The notes: generated from the sequence alone by a model not told the origin. DNA of 64,000 nucleotides from DASPNH01 sp035626675 (GCA_035626675.1 DASPNH010000210.1:1-64000), one strand, 5' to 3'; positions 17,696-26,342 are shown, numbered from the stretch's first letter. Program-made: numbers and translations.

Positions 17696-18238
17696 ATGAA
17701 GCTGCTCGACAAGTTCCGTGCCTATAACCGCGTCATGAAGCGGGCGACCCGCAACAAGAGCGACATGACCAGGGTACTGAAGCACCACCCGAGGATCGCC
17801 ATGGCCATTGGCGCCTACGAAAGCGCCGTCTTCTTCAGCAGCAAGGCCGACGCCAGGCTCAAGACCCTCGGCGCCATCAAGGCTTCCTCCCTTGTCGGCT
17901 GTCCCTTTTGACTGGACATCGGCTCTGCCGTCGGCAGAGAGATGGGCATCACCGAGGAGCAGCTGGCCGCCCTCGGCAGCCATGAAGAGAGTGCGGCCTT
18001 CAACGACGTCGAGCGTGCGGTCCTCGACCTTGCCGTGGCGATGACGTCGACGCCCGCCGAGGTTTCCGACGAGCTGCGCCAGAGGCTGCGCACGCACCTG
18101 ACCGAAGGCCAGCTGGTCGAGATCGCATCGCTGATCGCCTGGGAAAACCATCGTGCGCGCTTCAACCGCGCCTTCGGCGTGCGTGAAATGGGCTTCAGCG
18201 ACGGAGCGTTCTGCGTCCTGCCGCAGCGCAAGCAGTAG
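17696..18238 (+). CDS. AhpD/carboxymuconolactone-decarboxylase-family protein, probable selenoprotein (TGA = Sec72)
   Basis: 180 aa if the in-frame TGA at 17909-17911 is read through. Start ATG 17696 behind GAGGTG. The frame is open on both sides of this single TGA and both halves belong to one CMD-family protein. The motif reads GCPF-TGA-LDIGS, with Cys69 and the TGA at residue 72, exactly where relatives have the second Cys of the redox CxxC. After the TGA come REMGITEEQL, FNDVERAVLDLA, and a C-terminal ENHRARFNRAFG. An 18-base gap separates the TGA from the loop of a perfect 7-bp hairpin (17923-17939) that fits a bacterial SECIS. AhpD-like proteins reduce peroxiredoxins or act as peroxide/thiol redox enzymes; a CxxU site suits that role. 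The alternative is a recent TGC-to-TGA nonsense mutation. No selenocysteine machinery lies in this window. Confidence 0.8.
17923..17939 (+). promoter_or_regulatory. candidate bacterial SECIS hairpin
   Basis: CTCTGCC (17923-17929), loop GTC (17930-17932), GGCAGAG (17933-17939): a perfect 7-bp stem whose loop starts with GU. The loop begins 19 bases after the last base of the TGA codon, inside the spacing usual for bacterial SECIS elements read by SelB. It is within coding sequence, as expected in bacteria. The SECIS role is inferred. Confidence 0.65.
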
Positions 18239-18381
18239 GATGAGTCAGGCGCCCTCTGCGGCTGCGACGAAAGGCGCCCGACCCGACGCACAGCGGCACG
18301 CGGGTCTTGTGAGCCGGCAGGCGGGCGAATATCGTGTGCTCTCCGGCAGCGGGATGGGAACTCGCTGTGCAAGGAGGGCTC

Positions 18382-19677
18382 ATGGTCATCGACGGCTCGA
18401 AATTGCGTAGTCTCGCCTCGTTGCTGTTCTCGGCCTCGGCGATGCTCGCCGTGACTGGCGGCGTGGCCGTCTCCGGCGACGCTCCGCGCCCCGGAACCGT
18501 CGTCAATAGCGGCAATGCCGACCAGTACGCCGAGTATCTGGGTCCTGGTCTTCTGTGGGCGGTCCAGCGCGGCGCCTCGCTTCCCGTCGTCGCGTACAAG
18601 CCGATTCCGCAGCCGCCGCCGTATCAGGAGGCGACCGAGAAGTTCTCGGACCAGGTCGTCCTTTCCGACGACGGAATGCGCCTGGACAACTACGTCGCGG
18701 GCATGCCGTTTCCGTCCGTCAAAAAGACCGATCCGCGTATGGCCGACAAGCTGATGTTCAACTTCTCGACCGCCATCGGCATCGACGACTCCGACATCCG
18801 CAACTTCGACTGTGACACCGGCTCGCTAGGCGATCGTGGCGATCCGGTGCGCGTCGAACGTCATTTTCTCATCGACCACATCCGGCGGCTTTATTTCACA
18901 GGGCGGCTGGTCGTGGATCCCAAGCCCGCCATGCCCAATCGCGATGCGGCGCGTTTCAAGGAGGCGCTGTACCCGCTCATCGAGCCGTTCGACCTGAAGG
19001 GCACGGGCTTCACCTTCACGCGTTACCTGGATCCGGCGCGTCAGGACGACACCTGGCTCTACCTGCCGCAGCTCCGCCGCGTGCGACGGCTGTCCTCGGC
19101 GCAGCGCTCGGATGCGCTGTTCGGCCAGGACACCGACGCCGACAGTTACGAAGGGTACCAGGGCAACATCGCATGGATGGATTGGAAGTATCTGGGCGAG
19201 AAGACCGTCCTGGGGACCATGCACGCCAAGAAGCTGCCCGTTCAGTGGGCAGAGCCATCGGGCGACTTTCTCCACGACGACGTCTGGGAGCCGCGTGACG
19301 TCTGGATCATCCAGGGCGTCTCCAAGCTGCCACAGTACGCCTACTCCAAGCGCGTGATTTATCTGGACAAGGAAACCTATCGCATCCCTTTCACCGACAT
19401 GTACGACGCAGCCGGTGAGCTGTGGAAGATGTGGGTCAACAACTACCGCTTCGCCAAGGAGCCGCGACCCGGATCGCGATACAAGATGGACTGGGAGTAC
19501 GGTTACCGGCCTTCGATCACGATGATCGACATGCAGCTGGAGCATGGGACGTTCTGTGCGCTGCCGAGCCACCGCTTTCCGGGCGAGCAGGGGTGGTACG
19601 TCAATCTCGGCGAGAAAGAAGGGACCAACGAGGGGTTCTTCGATATCTCTGCGATCATTTCGGCGGGACGGGGGTAG
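18382..19677 (+). CDS. DUF1329 exported protein
   Basis: 431 aa, ATG 18382 behind GGAGGG; an ATG 48 bases upstream would add residues before the signal peptide and is unlikely. Signal peptide to about residue 32 (LAVTGGVAVSGDA). The rest matches DUF1329: RDDTWLYLPQLRRVRRL-type core (seen as QDDTWLYLPQLRRVRRLSSA), DALFGQDTDADSYEGYQG, WIIQGVSKLPQYAYSKRVIY and a WYVNLGE end. DUF1329 proteins are outer-membrane-associated or periplasmic beta proteins related in fold to LolA/LolB lipoprotein carriers and often occur with RND exporters or hydrophobic-compound metabolism. No RND gene is adjacent here. Confidence 0.88.
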   Translation: MVIDGSKLRSLASLLFSASAMLAVTGGVAVSGDAPRPGTVVNSGNADQYAEYLGPGLLWAVQRGASLPVVAYKPIPQPPPYQEATEKFSDQVVLSDDGMRLDNYVAGMPFPSVKKTDPRMADKLMFNFSTAIGIDDSDIRNFDCDTGSLGDRGDPVRVERHFLIDHIRRLYFTGRLVVDPKPAMPNRDAARFKEALYPLIEPFDLKGTGFTFTRYLDPARQDDTWLYLPQLRRVRRLSSAQRSDALFGQDTDADSYEGYQGNIAWMDWKYLGEKTVLGTMHAKKLPVQWAEPSGDFLHDDVWEPRDVWIIQGVSKLPQYAYSKRVIYLDKETYRIPFTDMYDAAGELWKMWVNNYRFAKEPRPGSRYKMDWEYGYRPSITMIDMQLEHGTFCALPSHRFPGEQGWYVNLGEKEGTNEGFFDISAIISAGRG

Positions 19678-19810
19678 AGGGCACACCTGACGTCGCGGAC
19701 CGCAATCGAGGGACGAACCGACGCGGGCCGCCTCGCGTCTTGCACGTCGCGTTACACAAAATCATACGTTCGGCGTAGACCGGCCCTTCGACTTCGACGA
19801 AGGAACCGCG

Positions 19811-20491
19811 ATGCAACCGATGAAGCGACTCCTGTTCGGTGCCCTCGGCGTCTACGATTGGATGCGCTTCGGCGTCTACAACCGCCTCCACTACGAAGGA
19901 CGCGAGCATCTGGCCAACCTGCCATCCAAGGGCGTTCTGTTCGTCTCCAACCACCTGACCTACTACATGGACGTGCTGGCCATCCATCACGCCATCGCCG
20001 GCCCGCGCTGCTCGCCGCTCGACGGCTTCCGCGCCAACCTGAACGTTCGCTTCGTGGCGGCGGTCGAGACGCTCAACAATCGCGGCCTGATCCCGAAGAT
20101 CTTCAACTACACCGGCGCCGTTCCGATCCGTCGCACATGGCGCGCCGGCGACCAGGACGTCAAGCGAAGCGTGGATGCAGGCGACCTCAACCGCATCGGT
20201 GCAGCGCTGCGCCGCGGCTGGCTCATCACCTTCCCGCAAGGAACGACGACGCCGGGCGCACCGGTGCGCAAGGGCACTGCCCACATCATTCGCGAGCATC
20301 GGCCGTGCGTGGTTCCCGTAAGCCTGGACGGCTTCGACCAGGCTTTCAGCAAGAAAGGCTTTCGCCGCATCGCCAGCGGAGTCGATCTGGCCGTGCGCTT
20401 CAGCGCTCCGCTGGTCATCCATGCCGACGACACCATCGACCACATCGTCGAGATGCTGACGGAGGCGACGGCGAGGCGACAGACGGCCTGA
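19811..20491 (+). CDS. lysophospholipid acyltransferase-family protein (PlsC-like)
   Basis: 226 aa, ATG 19811 behind GAAGGAA. Motif I is NHLTYYMD with His48 and Asp54, i.e. H-x5-D rather than H-x4-D; this variant also occurs in some family branches. Motif III is FPQGTTT at about 141. There is no clear transmembrane helix, so it is probably a peripheral membrane enzyme adding an acyl chain to a lysophospholipid or glycolipid. Which acceptor is unknown. A second acyltransferase of the same superfamily, also H-x5-D, is at 42828-43724. Confidence 0.85.
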   Translation: MQPMKRLLFGALGVYDWMRFGVYNRLHYEGREHLANLPSKGVLFVSNHLTYYMDVLAIHHAIAGPRCSPLDGFRANLNVRFVAAVETLNNRGLIPKIFNYTGAVPIRRTWRAGDQDVKRSVDAGDLNRIGAALRRGWLITFPQGTTTPGAPVRKGTAHIIREHRPCVVPVSLDGFDQAFSKKGFRRIASGVDLAVRFSAPLVIHADDTIDHIVEMLTEATARRQTA

Positions 20492-20493
20492 GC

Positions 20494-20613
20494 GTGGAGC
20501 TGCTCGCGCAGCTCGTCAACAGCGACACTCCCACGTGCTGGACGGCTTCGTTTACGGATGCGGCCAAGAATACGCAGGCGCTCTTTGGGGCGCGCAGCGA
20601 GCCGGAGTACTGA
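20494..20613 (+). pseudogene. 39-codon C-terminal fragment of a secreted protein
   Basis: A short open stretch starting at GTG 20494, two bases after the acyltransferase stop, encodes LLAQLVNSDTPTCWTASF and a Lys/Asn/Arg-rich end (ARSEPEY). A single CW-x-A-S-F followed by a hydrophilic tail looks like the last residues of a larger secreted protein. No upstream partner is present in this frame, so a deletion or rearrangement remnant is more likely than a gene. Low confidence. Confidence 0.3.
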
Positions 20614-20689
20614 TCCTTCGACGACGGCCGAGTTCGCGAGAGGTTCGCGTGGCTGAACCGATTCTCGAGGCAACTACAGGAGGAACGAC

Positions 20690-21918
20690 ATGAGCTCGAC
20701 GACCATTCCGGAATCGATGCGTCCGCTTCCACTTCGTGGCGTCATCGTGGTGACGTCGCTTGCCGTCATGGCCACGGCAGCGGCAGCGGCGAACTGCGGC
20801 GGCGCCACGCCGTGCGCTTGCGGTGACACGGTCACCTTGGACCGCATCCTGACGGTCGACGACCCGGTCACCACCGGCGCGTGCGGTGCCGGGACGGCTC
20901 TGACTGTCGACGCGGGGGTGACGCTCAACCTCGGGGACCGAACGATTTCCGGTGACGGCAGCGGGCAAGGCCTGTTGCTCGACGCTGCCTCCAGGCTCCT
21001 TGGACCTGGCACGGTGCAGGGCTTCACGCGCGCGGTGATCGGAATGACGGGCGCCGACGCAATCGTGGTCGCCGACGTCACGGCGACGCTGAGCGACGAC
21101 AATGCGTTCGATTTCGTCAGCGACGGCAACACCTTTCTGCGCAACGCTGCGATCGACAATGGCGGCGACGGGATCTTCCTGGTCGGGTCCGGCAACGTCG
21201 TCATGTCCACCTGCTGCGGGACAATGGCTTCCGGGGCGCGTTCATCGGCGGCTTCGGACAATCGGACAACGTGGTGCGGCGGAACCGGGCCATTTCGAAC
21301 GCGAGTCACGGCCTGGTCATCGTCAACGACGTCGTCACGACCACGGGCGAGAACGTCTCCAAAAACCGGGTGAAGGGTGCCTCCGACGGCGTCACCGCCG
21401 GCGCCGGATTGGCGGTACGATCCGCGAGCAACCTTGCCACCGGCAACGTCGTGCACGCCAACACGGTCAAGGGGTACCAGCAGGGCATCGAAATCACCGG
21501 CACGGTGGTCCGCGCATCCTCGAACAAGGCGCAGGATGGCGGTATCGGGTTCGTCGTCGACACCGAGGACAGCGTCATCGTCGACAATCGCGCGGTCGGC
21601 AATGGCACCGGCTTCGACGTCATCGGTAACGGGAATGCTTTCGGCGCGAATGCGGCCAAGCGTCAGACCGGAAACGGATTCGACGTGACCGGAAGCAGCA
21701 ATACATTCGTCGGGGACCGTGCCATCAAGAACGGTGACGTCGGCTTCGTCATCGCGGACACCGCTCCCGGTGAGGGCAACACGCTCAGCGAGACGCGCGC
21801 CAAGCGCAACGCCGACTGTCAGTACCAGATCGGCGACAACAACGTCGACGGCGGCGGCAACCGCGCCAACGGGAAGTCGATCTCGTTCGGTGCTGACGGC
21901 GGGGACTTCTGCCCCTAG
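20690..21918 (+). pseudogene. secreted right-handed beta-helix protein (NosD-like), frameshifted
   Basis: ATG 20690 behind AGGAGG. A signal peptide to about residue 30 (ATAAAA) is followed by CGGATPCACGDTVTL and a string of short beta-helix coils with many N-x-V and N-x-A turns. The first frame ends at 21373, but homologous coils (RDNGFRGAFIGGFG, then SDNVVRRNRAIS) continue in the +2 frame from about 21210 to 21918. One missing base near 21205-21212 (in CCACCTGCTG) would restore a protein of about 410 aa. This is a recent frameshift or a sequencing/assembly error. The family includes carbohydrate-active or surface proteins; no catalytic residues are assigned. Confidence 0.7.
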
Positions 21919-21990
21919 CGCAACGGCTGGACCGCGAGAGCTTTGCTCCGCGCCGGGAACGACTGGGCTGGGCGCACGTGCTGCTGGTGA

Positions 21991-22986
21991 TCAGTCCGCG
22001 ATGCAATCCGGGCATGCGGTCGCGAGCGCCAGCCCGACGGCGAGCTTGAGCGTCATCAGCGAGTCGAGCGCGGTGATGGAGCCTGAGCCGTTGACGTCAC
22101 AAATGCACAGGTTGCATGTGGCGGTGCCGACGGCGCTCTGGAGCACGAACAGGGCATCGCCGGCCTTGACCTCGGTGTCGCCACTGGCGTCGCCGCACAG
22201 GCATTTCCCCGCCTCGGCCGCCTCATGCACGTCCTGGATCTCTTCGAGCGAGAGCGCGCGGTCGTACAGGGCGATCTCGTCCAGGAGGCCATCGAAGTGC
22301 GTAGGCTGGACCGGGCCGGGTCTGGCCGCGAAGAACAGGTCGTAGGAAGTCTGGGGCGTGAAGGTGCCGAGACTCGCCTCGGCGATCAGAGTTCCATTGC
22401 GGTAGTACCTGGCCGCGCCGCTGGCCTTGTCGTAGGTGAACGCTACGTGCTGGAAGGCGCCGCCGACCATGAAGCCATCGCCTGAGAACATCACGTGGTT
22501 GCCGCCGCCCGTGTCGACGAGGTTCGCGTAGACGTTGCCCGCATGAGGAAGCTCGTCGAGATTGGTGGTCGCGATCCACAGATGCGCGCCCCAGTTCGGA
22601 GATCCGGACTGGCGGTTCCATTCGAACAGGGGCTCGCGGGCGGCGTTGGTCGTAGGATTGACCCATAATTCCAGAGTGAAACCGGGGCCGGTCCCGACGT
22701 CCAGGCTCGCGGAGGCCGGGACGAGCACGTCGTCATCCTCACCGTCGAAATCGAATGCCTGACCGACCTCGCCCTCCGCGAAGGTCGTGCCGTTGCGCGT
22801 CGTCCCGTCGTTGGTGCCGACGACGTCGTTGGCGTTACCGTTGCCGGGCCACCATGCCACGAGGCCCTGGGGCGGGCTGATGCATGCATCGCCCGCCACT
22901 GCGGGCGCCGCGGAGGCGATGGCCAGCACCAGTAGCATGACGCTGCCAGGAAGGCCGGGCGTTTTCCGGTGAAGACGAAGCTGCAT
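21991..22986 (-). CDS. secreted LamG-domain protein with dockerin-like tail
   Basis: 331 aa from ATG 22986 (an upstream start at 23022 is possible). Signal peptide to about 32 (ASAAPAVAG). Residues about 40-240 are a concanavalin/LamG-type jellyroll: GLVAWWPGNGNANDVVG, FTLELWVNP, FQHVAFTYDKASGAARYYRNG, and FDGLLDEIALYDRALS. The last 70 residues carry two Ca-binding-like loops, DASGDTEVKAGDALFVLQSAVG and DVNGSGSITALDSLMTLKLAVG (each shown by its consensus D-x-G-x-x-x-A-x-D-x-L), set in Cys pairs (CLCG, CICD, CPDC). The same tail ends the protein at 58173-59123. Probably a glycan-binding exported protein. Confidence 0.85.
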   Translation of the reverse strand: MQLRLHRKTPGLPGSVMLLVLAIASAAPAVAGDACISPPQGLVAWWPGNGNANDVVGTNDGTTRNGTTFAEGEVGQAFDFDGEDDDVLVPASASLDVGTGPGFTLELWVNPTTNAAREPLFEWNRQSGSPNWGAHLWIATTNLDELPHAGNVYANLVDTGGGNHVMFSGDGFMVGGAFQHVAFTYDKASGAARYYRNGTLIAEASLGTFTPQTSYDLFFAARPGPVQPTHFDGLLDEIALYDRALSLEEIQDVHEAAEAGKCLCGDASGDTEVKAGDALFVLQSAVGTATCNLCICDVNGSGSITALDSLMTLKLAVGLALATACPDCIAD

Positions 22987-23120
22987 ACACAGGGTTTCGC
23001 ACGATCTTCCGCCGCAGCGCAAGCACGCTACCGGCTACGCGGCGCGATGCCACGGTCGAGTGGGCGCCGGTTCCAGGGTAGCGGTCCCAGCCGTGGTCGG
23101 CTTCTCGATCCTCCCATGAA

Positions 23121-23154
23121 GCAAGGCCGCATCGATCTCTCGATGCGGCCTTGC
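23121..23154 (-). terminator. 15-bp perfect hairpin after etfA
   Basis: GCAAGGCCGCATCGA and its exact complement around a 4-base loop (23136-23139), 58 bases beyond the etfA stop. This is the strongest hairpin seen in the window. There is no T-run on either side, so it may act as an mRNA 3' barrier or a Rho-dependent terminator. Confidence 0.65.
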
Positions 23155-23212
23155 AGGGAATTGCCGGCGTCGCCTTTCGTGCGGCAGCGCCGATTGATCG
23201 GAGCGGTCCGCG

Positions 23213-24181
23213 TTACTTGGCCAGCCCCTTCACCTTCTCGGTCATCTCCGGCACGAGGGTGAAGAGGTCACCCACCAGGCCGTAGTCCGAGATCTGGAAG
23301 ATCGGCGCTTCCGGATCCTTGTTGATCGCGACGATCACCTTCGAATCCTTCATGCCGGCCAGGTGCTGGATGGCGCCCGAGATGCCCACGGCGATGTAGA
23401 GCGTGGGAGCCACGACCTTGCCGGTCTGCCCGACCTGCAGATCGTTGGGCACGTAGCCCGCGTCCACTGCCGCGCGGCTTGCGCCCATGGCGGCGCCGAG
23501 CGCGTCGCACAGCGGCTCGAGCACGATCTTGAAGTTCTCGCCGTTCTTCAGGCCGCGGCCGCCCGAGACCACGCGCGCCGCCTCGGTCAGCACCGGACGG
23601 TCGGACTTGGTCTCCTCGATCGACACGAACTTTGCGCCGTTGGCGATGGTGCCCACGTCGACCGACAGCGCCTCCACCGGCGCGCTGCCGCCCGAGGATG
23701 CGTCGAAAGCGGTCGTACGAACCGAGATGATCTTCTTCGGCGCCGCCAGCTCGACGGTGGCAAAGACGTTGCCGGCCCACATCGGGCGAACCAGCGTGCC
23801 GTCGTCGTTGATCTCGGTGACGTCGCTGGCGATGGCGGCGTCCATCGCGGCCGCGAGACGAGGCGCGATGTCCTTGCCCTTGGACGTGGCTGCGAAGACG
23901 ACGCTGTCGCAACCCGTGGCCGCGGCAGCGCCCTTGAGCGCGGCCACGGTGATGTCGGCGATGGCGTGATCGAGCGCCGCGTTCTCGAGGGTTACGACCT
24001 TGTCGGCACCGAGCGCCGCAGCCTGCGATGCCACGTCGCCGAGGCCCGTGCCGAGAAGGGCGACGATGGTCTGTCCGCCGCCGGTTGCAGCTGCCAGCTT
24101 CTTGGCCGCGCTTACCGCAACGGCCGTGGCCTTGGGCAGATGGCCGTGCGCATGCTCTCCGTAAACGAGTACGTTGCTCAC
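23213..24181 (-). CDS. etfA: electron transfer flavoprotein, alpha subunit
   Basis: 322 aa, ATG 24181, 12 bases after the etfB stop. The N-terminal domain begins VLVYGEHAHG. The C-terminal FAD domain is complete: SGGRGLKNGENF, GASRAAVDAGY, QVGQTGKVVAP, YIAVGISGAIQHLAGM and VIVAINKDPEAPIF. With EtfB it forms the heterodimer that accepts electrons from acyl-CoA dehydrogenases. The likely electron acceptor is the membrane oxidoreductase at 11859-13898. etfB-etfA order and short spacing show an operon. Confidence 0.97.
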   Translation of the reverse strand: MSNVLVYGEHAHGHLPKATAVAVSAAKKLAAATGGGQTIVALLGTGLGDVASQAAALGADKVVTLENAALDHAIADITVAALKGAAAATGCDSVVFAATSKGKDIAPRLAAAMDAAIASDVTEINDDGTLVRPMWAGNVFATVELAAPKKIISVRTTAFDASSGGSAPVEALSVDVGTIANGAKFVSIEETKSDRPVLTEAARVVSGGRGLKNGENFKIVLEPLCDALGAAMGASRAAVDAGYVPNDLQVGQTGKVVAPTLYIAVGISGAIQHLAGMKDSKVIVAINKDPEAPIFQISDYGLVGDLFTLVPEMTEKVKGLAK

Positions 24182-24193
24182 TTCCCTGTCTCC

Positions 24194-24946
24194 TTACAGA
24201 ACCTTGGACTCGGTCTGAAGAGCCTTGATCAGCTCGTCGACCGACTCGACCTTGCGACCGCCCTGGCGCGGCGGCGGAGGCGTCAGCTTCTTGATGCGGA
24301 TGCGCGGCGTCAGGTCCACGCCGAGGCTGGCCGCATCGATCTCTTCGAGAGGCTTCTTGCGCGCCTTCATGATGCCGGGCAGCGAAGCGTAGCGCGGCTC
24401 GTTCAGGCGAAGGTCGGCGGTGATGATGGCAGGCAGCGGAACCGAAATGGTCTCGAGACCACCGTCGATCTCGCGGACGACTTCGGCGGAGGCCTTGTCG
24501 GCCGACAGCGTCAGCTTGGAGATGAACGTGCCCTGCGGCCAGCCCAGCATCTGCGCGAGCATCTGGCCGACCTCGTTGCTGTCGTCGTCGATGGCCTGCT
24601 TGCCCATGATGACGATGTTCGGCTGCTCCTTCTCGATGATCTTGACCAGGATGCGCGCGACGGCCGTGGTGTCGGGCTTGTCGGCCTTGACCAGGATCGC
24701 GCGGTCGGCGCCCATGGCCAGGCCCGTGCGAAGCTGCTCCTGCGATTCGGCCGCACCGATGGTCACGACGACGACTTCGGCTCCGCCCTGGTTTTCCTTG
24801 ATGCGCAGCGCCTCTTCGATGGCGATCTCGTCGAAGGGGTTGACGACCCACTTGATGCCCGCCTCGGCAATCCCATCCCCTGCGGGATTGATCTTGATCG
24901 AGGACTCGGGGTCCGGCACGCGCTTGGCGGTGACCAGAATCTTCAC
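24194..24946 (-). CDS. etfB: electron transfer flavoprotein, beta subunit
   Basis: 250 aa from GTG 24946, with GGGAGGAATT just upstream; the open frame extends to 25063 but the conserved start is KILVTAKRVPDPE. Family marks: INPFDE-type NPFDEIAIEEALRIKE, RTGLAMGADRAILV, MGKQAIDDDSNEVGQMLA with the AMP-site turn, and the signature DLRLNEPRYASLPGIMKA. First gene of the etfBA operon. The spacer upstream holds three family-C palindromes. Confidence 0.97.
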   Translation of the reverse strand: MKILVTAKRVPDPESSIKINPAGDGIAEAGIKWVVNPFDEIAIEEALRIKENQGGAEVVVVTIGAAESQEQLRTGLAMGADRAILVKADKPDTTAVARILVKIIEKEQPNIVIMGKQAIDDDSNEVGQMLAQMLGWPQGTFISKLTLSADKASAEVVREIDGGLETISVPLPAIITADLRLNEPRYASLPGIMKARKKPLEEIDAASLGVDLTPRIRIKKLTPPPPRQGGRKVESVDELIKALQTESKVL

Positions 24947-25147
24947 GCTGAATTCCTCCCGTGCGCGGACGCGAAGCCCGCGCGAATTTCCTGAATTGGC
25001 AGTGGCGGAGCAGTACCTGGGAACGCCGGCCCCACCGGCTTGCGAACCCGTGGCGGGTACCATGCGATGCGTTATGACGCAAATGTCAGTTGCCTGGATA
25101 CCGGTCGTTCAAAACCCTCCCCGCAGCCTGGTTTCCGCCCTTTTCGC

Positions 25148-25170
25148 TTTAAGGGGACAGTCCCCTTAAA
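25148..25170. repeat. REP-like palindrome, family C
   Basis: TAAGGGGACAGTCCCCTTA flanked by further matched bases: 11-bp arms about a central A. First of three copies upstream of the formyltransferase gene. Confidence 0.85.
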
Positions 25171-25267
25171 GCCGTGCGGCACGCTCGTTCGATGGCGGCA
25201 GCGTCCCCTCGAGCGGCGCGCTTTCCGAGGCTTAAGGCGACCTGTCCTGTCGAGTCTCAAGGGGAGT

Positions 25268-25290
25268 CTTGAGGGGACTGTCCCCTTAAC
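25268..25290. repeat. REP-like palindrome, family C
   Basis: TGAGGGGACTGTCCCCTTA; one arm carries A-to-G relative to the other copies. It overlaps a CTCAAG/CTTGAG hairpin on its left. Confidence 0.8.
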
Positions 25291-25324
25291 CGTCCATCCC
25301 CGCGAGCGGCGCGGTTTCCTAGTC

Positions 25325-25345
25325 TTAAGGGGACTGTCCCCTTAT
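25325..25345. repeat. REP-like palindrome, family C
   Basis: TAAGGGGACTGTCCCCTTA, perfect arms about a central T, 65 bases before the formyltransferase start. Confidence 0.85.
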
Positions 25346-25409
25346 CCGTGCCGCGCTGTTTCCGCACGAGGGGACTTTGCCTGCCGGGGCGTCTCGGCAA
25401 AGTTCGGTC

Positions 25410-26342
25410 ATGGCCAAGATCGTCGTGTTCGGGCAGGCCCAGTTCGGGCAGCGGGTGTTCGAGGAAGTTTCGGCGCGAGGGCATGAGGTCACCGCCGTGT
25501 GCGTGCCGCCGGACGTGCCGGGCCGGCCCGAGGATCCGCTCAAGACCGCTGCGTCCGCGCGCGGCACCCGCATCGTCCAGCGGCGCTCGTACCGCGACGC
25601 CGAGGCTCCTGCGCAGGTTGCCGCCGAGTCGGCCGACCTCGGCGTGCTGGCCTACGTCACCCAGATCATCCCCCGCGCCATCCTGGATGCCCCGCGCCTG
25701 GCATCGATCTGTTTTCATCCGTCGCTGCTGCCGGCCTACCGCGGCGGCTCGGCCATCAACTGGCAGCTCATCAACGGCGAGACCGTCGGCGGGGTGACGC
25801 TGTTTCGACCCGACGATGGAATCGACGAAGGCCCGATCTACCTGCAGCGCCGGATCGAAATCGGGCCGGACGACTCGGCCGGCTCCTACTACTACGCGCG
25901 GGTCTTCGATGCGGGCGTGGCCGCCACCCTGGACTGCATCGAGCTGTTGTTGTCGGGAAAGGCGCAGCCGCGCGTGCAGGACGAGTCGCTGGCGACCTAC
26001 GAGCCCCTGTGCCGCGACGAGCACGCGGTGGTGGACTGGTCGCTGCCGGCGCAGAGGCTGCACGACCTGATCCGCGGCTGCGATCCGTCGCCGGGCGCGC
26101 ATTGCCGGCACGGCGAGCTGCAGGTGCGCCTGTACGGTTCCCGCATCGCGTCGCGCGAAGCCACCGGTGCCGAGGCGGGAACCGTATTGGCGATCGACGA
26201 GACGGGCCTGACGGTGGCGGCGGGGCAGGGCAGCGTGCTGGTCCAGAAGATGGCGGCAGGAGCAAAGAAGGTTGCGGCGGGGGAGGCGGCAGCGGCGGCA
26301 GGGATCGAGCCCGGCGCCCGACTCTCGAACGGCAGGCCCTGA
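25410..26342 (+). CDS. formyl-tetrahydrofolate-dependent formyltransferase/hydrolase-like protein
   Basis: 310 aa from ATG 25410 (the frame opens at 25377). The N-terminal domain starts KIVVFGQAQFG and carries the formyltransferase signature FHPSLLPAYRGGSAINW (about 102-118), then GGVTLFRPDDGIDEGPI with the catalytic-type Asp. The C-terminal 90 residues match the FMT C-terminal barrel (INW-like VVDWSLPAQRLHDLIRG, LSNG end). Overall it is closer to the hydrolase domain of 10-formyl-THF dehydrogenase than to Met-tRNA formyltransferase (SAINW rather than APIQ). It may transfer or release the formyl group of 10-formyl-THF; the acceptor is unknown. A regulator gene follows after a family-B repeat. 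Confidence 0.82.
   Translation: MAKIVVFGQAQFGQRVFEEVSARGHEVTAVCVPPDVPGRPEDPLKTAASARGTRIVQRRSYRDAEAPAQVAAESADLGVLAYVTQIIPRAILDAPRLASICFHPSLLPAYRGGSAINWQLINGETVGGVTLFRPDDGIDEGPIYLQRRIEIGPDDSAGSYYYARVFDAGVAATLDCIELLLSGKAQPRVQDESLATYEPLCRDEHAVVDWSLPAQRLHDLIRGCDPSPGAHCRHGELQVRLYGSRIASREATGAEAGTVLAIDETGLTVAAGQGSVLVQKMAAGAKKVAAGEAAAAAGIEPGARLSNGRP

Larger units (their letters stand above)
24947..25409. other. 463-base intergenic region with three family-C palindromes
   Basis: Lies between the divergent etfB and formyltransferase genes. No gene was recognised. It carries palindromes at 25148, 25268 and 25325 and a CTCAAG-GGGAGT-CTTGAG hairpin at 25256-25273. The flanks of the palindromes (CCCGAGCGGCGCG/T followed by TTCC and CTTAAG) are themselves repeated, as if one unit of about 60-80 bases had been copied. 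Confidence 0.6.
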
